Shown here piece after piece: positions 63,535 to 64,000 of a DNA stretch of 64,000 nt. How positions within the stretch are numbered: the first letter of the stretch is position 1; each line of letters starts with the position of its first letter. Position numbers and translations under genes: made by a program. A model generated the notes under the pieces. The model searched no databases and was not told the DNA's origin. It was given only the letters and a program-made list of their open reading frames with translations. Source of the stretch: Acidobacteriota bacterium (GTDB taxonomy: Bacteria; Acidobacteriota; UBA6911; RPQK01; JAJDTT01); the NCBI GenBank assembly GCA_028874215.1, contig JAPPLF010000028.1, positions 1-64,000 on the forward strand, in the 5' to 3' direction.

Positions 63535-64000
63535 ATGGTCAATGCTTCCCTGAAGCAGAAGCTGGCCCGGGGCGAGTTGGTGGTGGGGACCCTCATGACC
63601 TTCGACTTCTGGGCCGGATACCTGGAGATCTACAAGCAGGTGGGGATGGACTTCGTGTTCCTGGACATGGAGCATGGCGCCGCCGATCTGGCCAAGGCCG
63701 AAGAGCTGTGCCGCACCGCCCGCCTGTTGGATCTGCCCCTCATCCTGCGTCCCGAGGACAGCGTCTATCACCTGCTGCGCCGCTACGCGGACATGGGTCC
63801 GTCCGGATTCATGATTCCCTGGACCGAGAGGGAGGAGCAGCTCGAGACGGTCAAGAGCGCCATCTTCGTCCCGCCCCGGGGACGCCGCGGACCGGGAGGG
63901 CCATCGGTGATGCGCACCCGCAGCCTGGACCTGAAAGGCTGGCAGGAGGTGGAGGATGACTTCTTCGTCTGTTTCCAGGTGGAGACTCCCCGGGGAATCG
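63535..64000 (+). CDS. HpcH/HpaI aldolase/citrate lyase family protein (partial)
   Basis: The ATG at 63535 begins 'MVNASLKQKLARGELVVGTLMTF'; the gene runs off the window edge. About 155 residues are present, including 'DFVFLDMEHGAADLAKAEEL', 'LILRPEDSVYHLLRRYADMGPSGFMIPW' and 'VCFQVETPRGI', blocks that bind the divalent metal and the substrate in the family. These aldolases cleave or form C-C bonds of 4-hydroxy-2-oxoacids. Together with the cupin and SDR it suggests a small catabolic group. Confidence 0.88.
   Translation, partial: MVNASLKQKLARGELVVGTLMTFDFWAGYLEIYKQVGMDFVFLDMEHGAADLAKAEELCRTARLLDLPLILRPEDSVYHLLRRYADMGPSGFMIPWTEREEQLETVKSAIFVPPRGRRGPGGPSVMRTRSLDLKGWQEVEDDFFVCFQVETPRGI

Overview
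The window is about 61-63% GC, with densely packed genes and frequent GTG and TTG starts. It looks like chromosomal core sequence of a Gram-negative, diderm bacterium with type IV pili. I see type IV pilus genes (pilN, pilO, pilP, pilQ), an outer-membrane beta-barrel protein, a lipoprotein and an Mla-type ABC ATPase. The pilus genes joined to pepP/accB/accC, the yceD-rpmF-fab cluster and the 2-oxoacid:ferredoxin oxidoreductase would fit an Acidobacteriota member, but that assignment is inference. No rRNA, tRNA, CRISPR array, insertion sequence or prophage was recognised.

Layout. Bases 1-3800 are a low-density accessory stretch: an orphan glycan-binding-domain protein, an outer-membrane barrel, a decayed isocitrate-lyase/PEP-mutase fragment and a LamG lipoprotein. 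From 3.8 to 9.0 kb (minus strand) lies a catabolic group: an enolase-superfamily enzyme and a hydantoinase/oxoprolinase pair. From 9.3 to 12.6 kb is a 2-oxoacid dehydrogenase complex with fused E1 alpha-beta followed by E2, without E3. dgt follows. From 14.0 to 18.2 kb comes the fatty-acid cluster yceD-rpmF-fabD-fabG-acpP-fabF, then the pgpH-type 7TM-HD phosphodiesterase, ybeY, a CBS/CorC protein and ribD.

From 23.5 to 32.0 kb the minus strand carries one long gene train read pilN-pilO-pilP-pilQ-pepP-like-accB-accC-SNF transporter-thiE-Mit_KHE1-like. From 32.1 to 36.0 kb is the translation cluster rplM-rpsI-rpsB-tsf-pyrH-frr. A pyruvoyl-dependent arginine decarboxylase (minus), lepB, carA and carB follow. 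From 41.9 to 47.0 kb are an unusual radical SAM protein, a convergent TrmJ-type methyltransferase and korA/korB. From 47.3 to 52.9 kb a TrpR/YerC-like regulator heads a compact histidine operon hisD-hisC-hisB-hisH-hisA-hisF; hisG and hisI/hisE are absent here. The remainder has an MlaF-like ATPase, tpx, an M28 peptidase, thiC with a TPP riboswitch, a Sel1-repeat protein, a CehA/McbA-type PHP hydrolase, and an SDR-cupin-HpcH aldolase group running off the end.

The main points for a second look are four. A palindromic element occurs twice with a compensatory base-pair change (in the E2 linker and in front of hisD). The ribosome-binding site and first codons of acpP are duplicated 60 bp upstream. 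An 18-bp operator-like palindrome abuts the start codon of the his-operon regulator, with two phased DnaA-box matches upstream. The radical SAM protein has a non-canonical Cys-x8-Cys-x2-Cys motif. I found no obvious defence island or wholly new multi-gene system.
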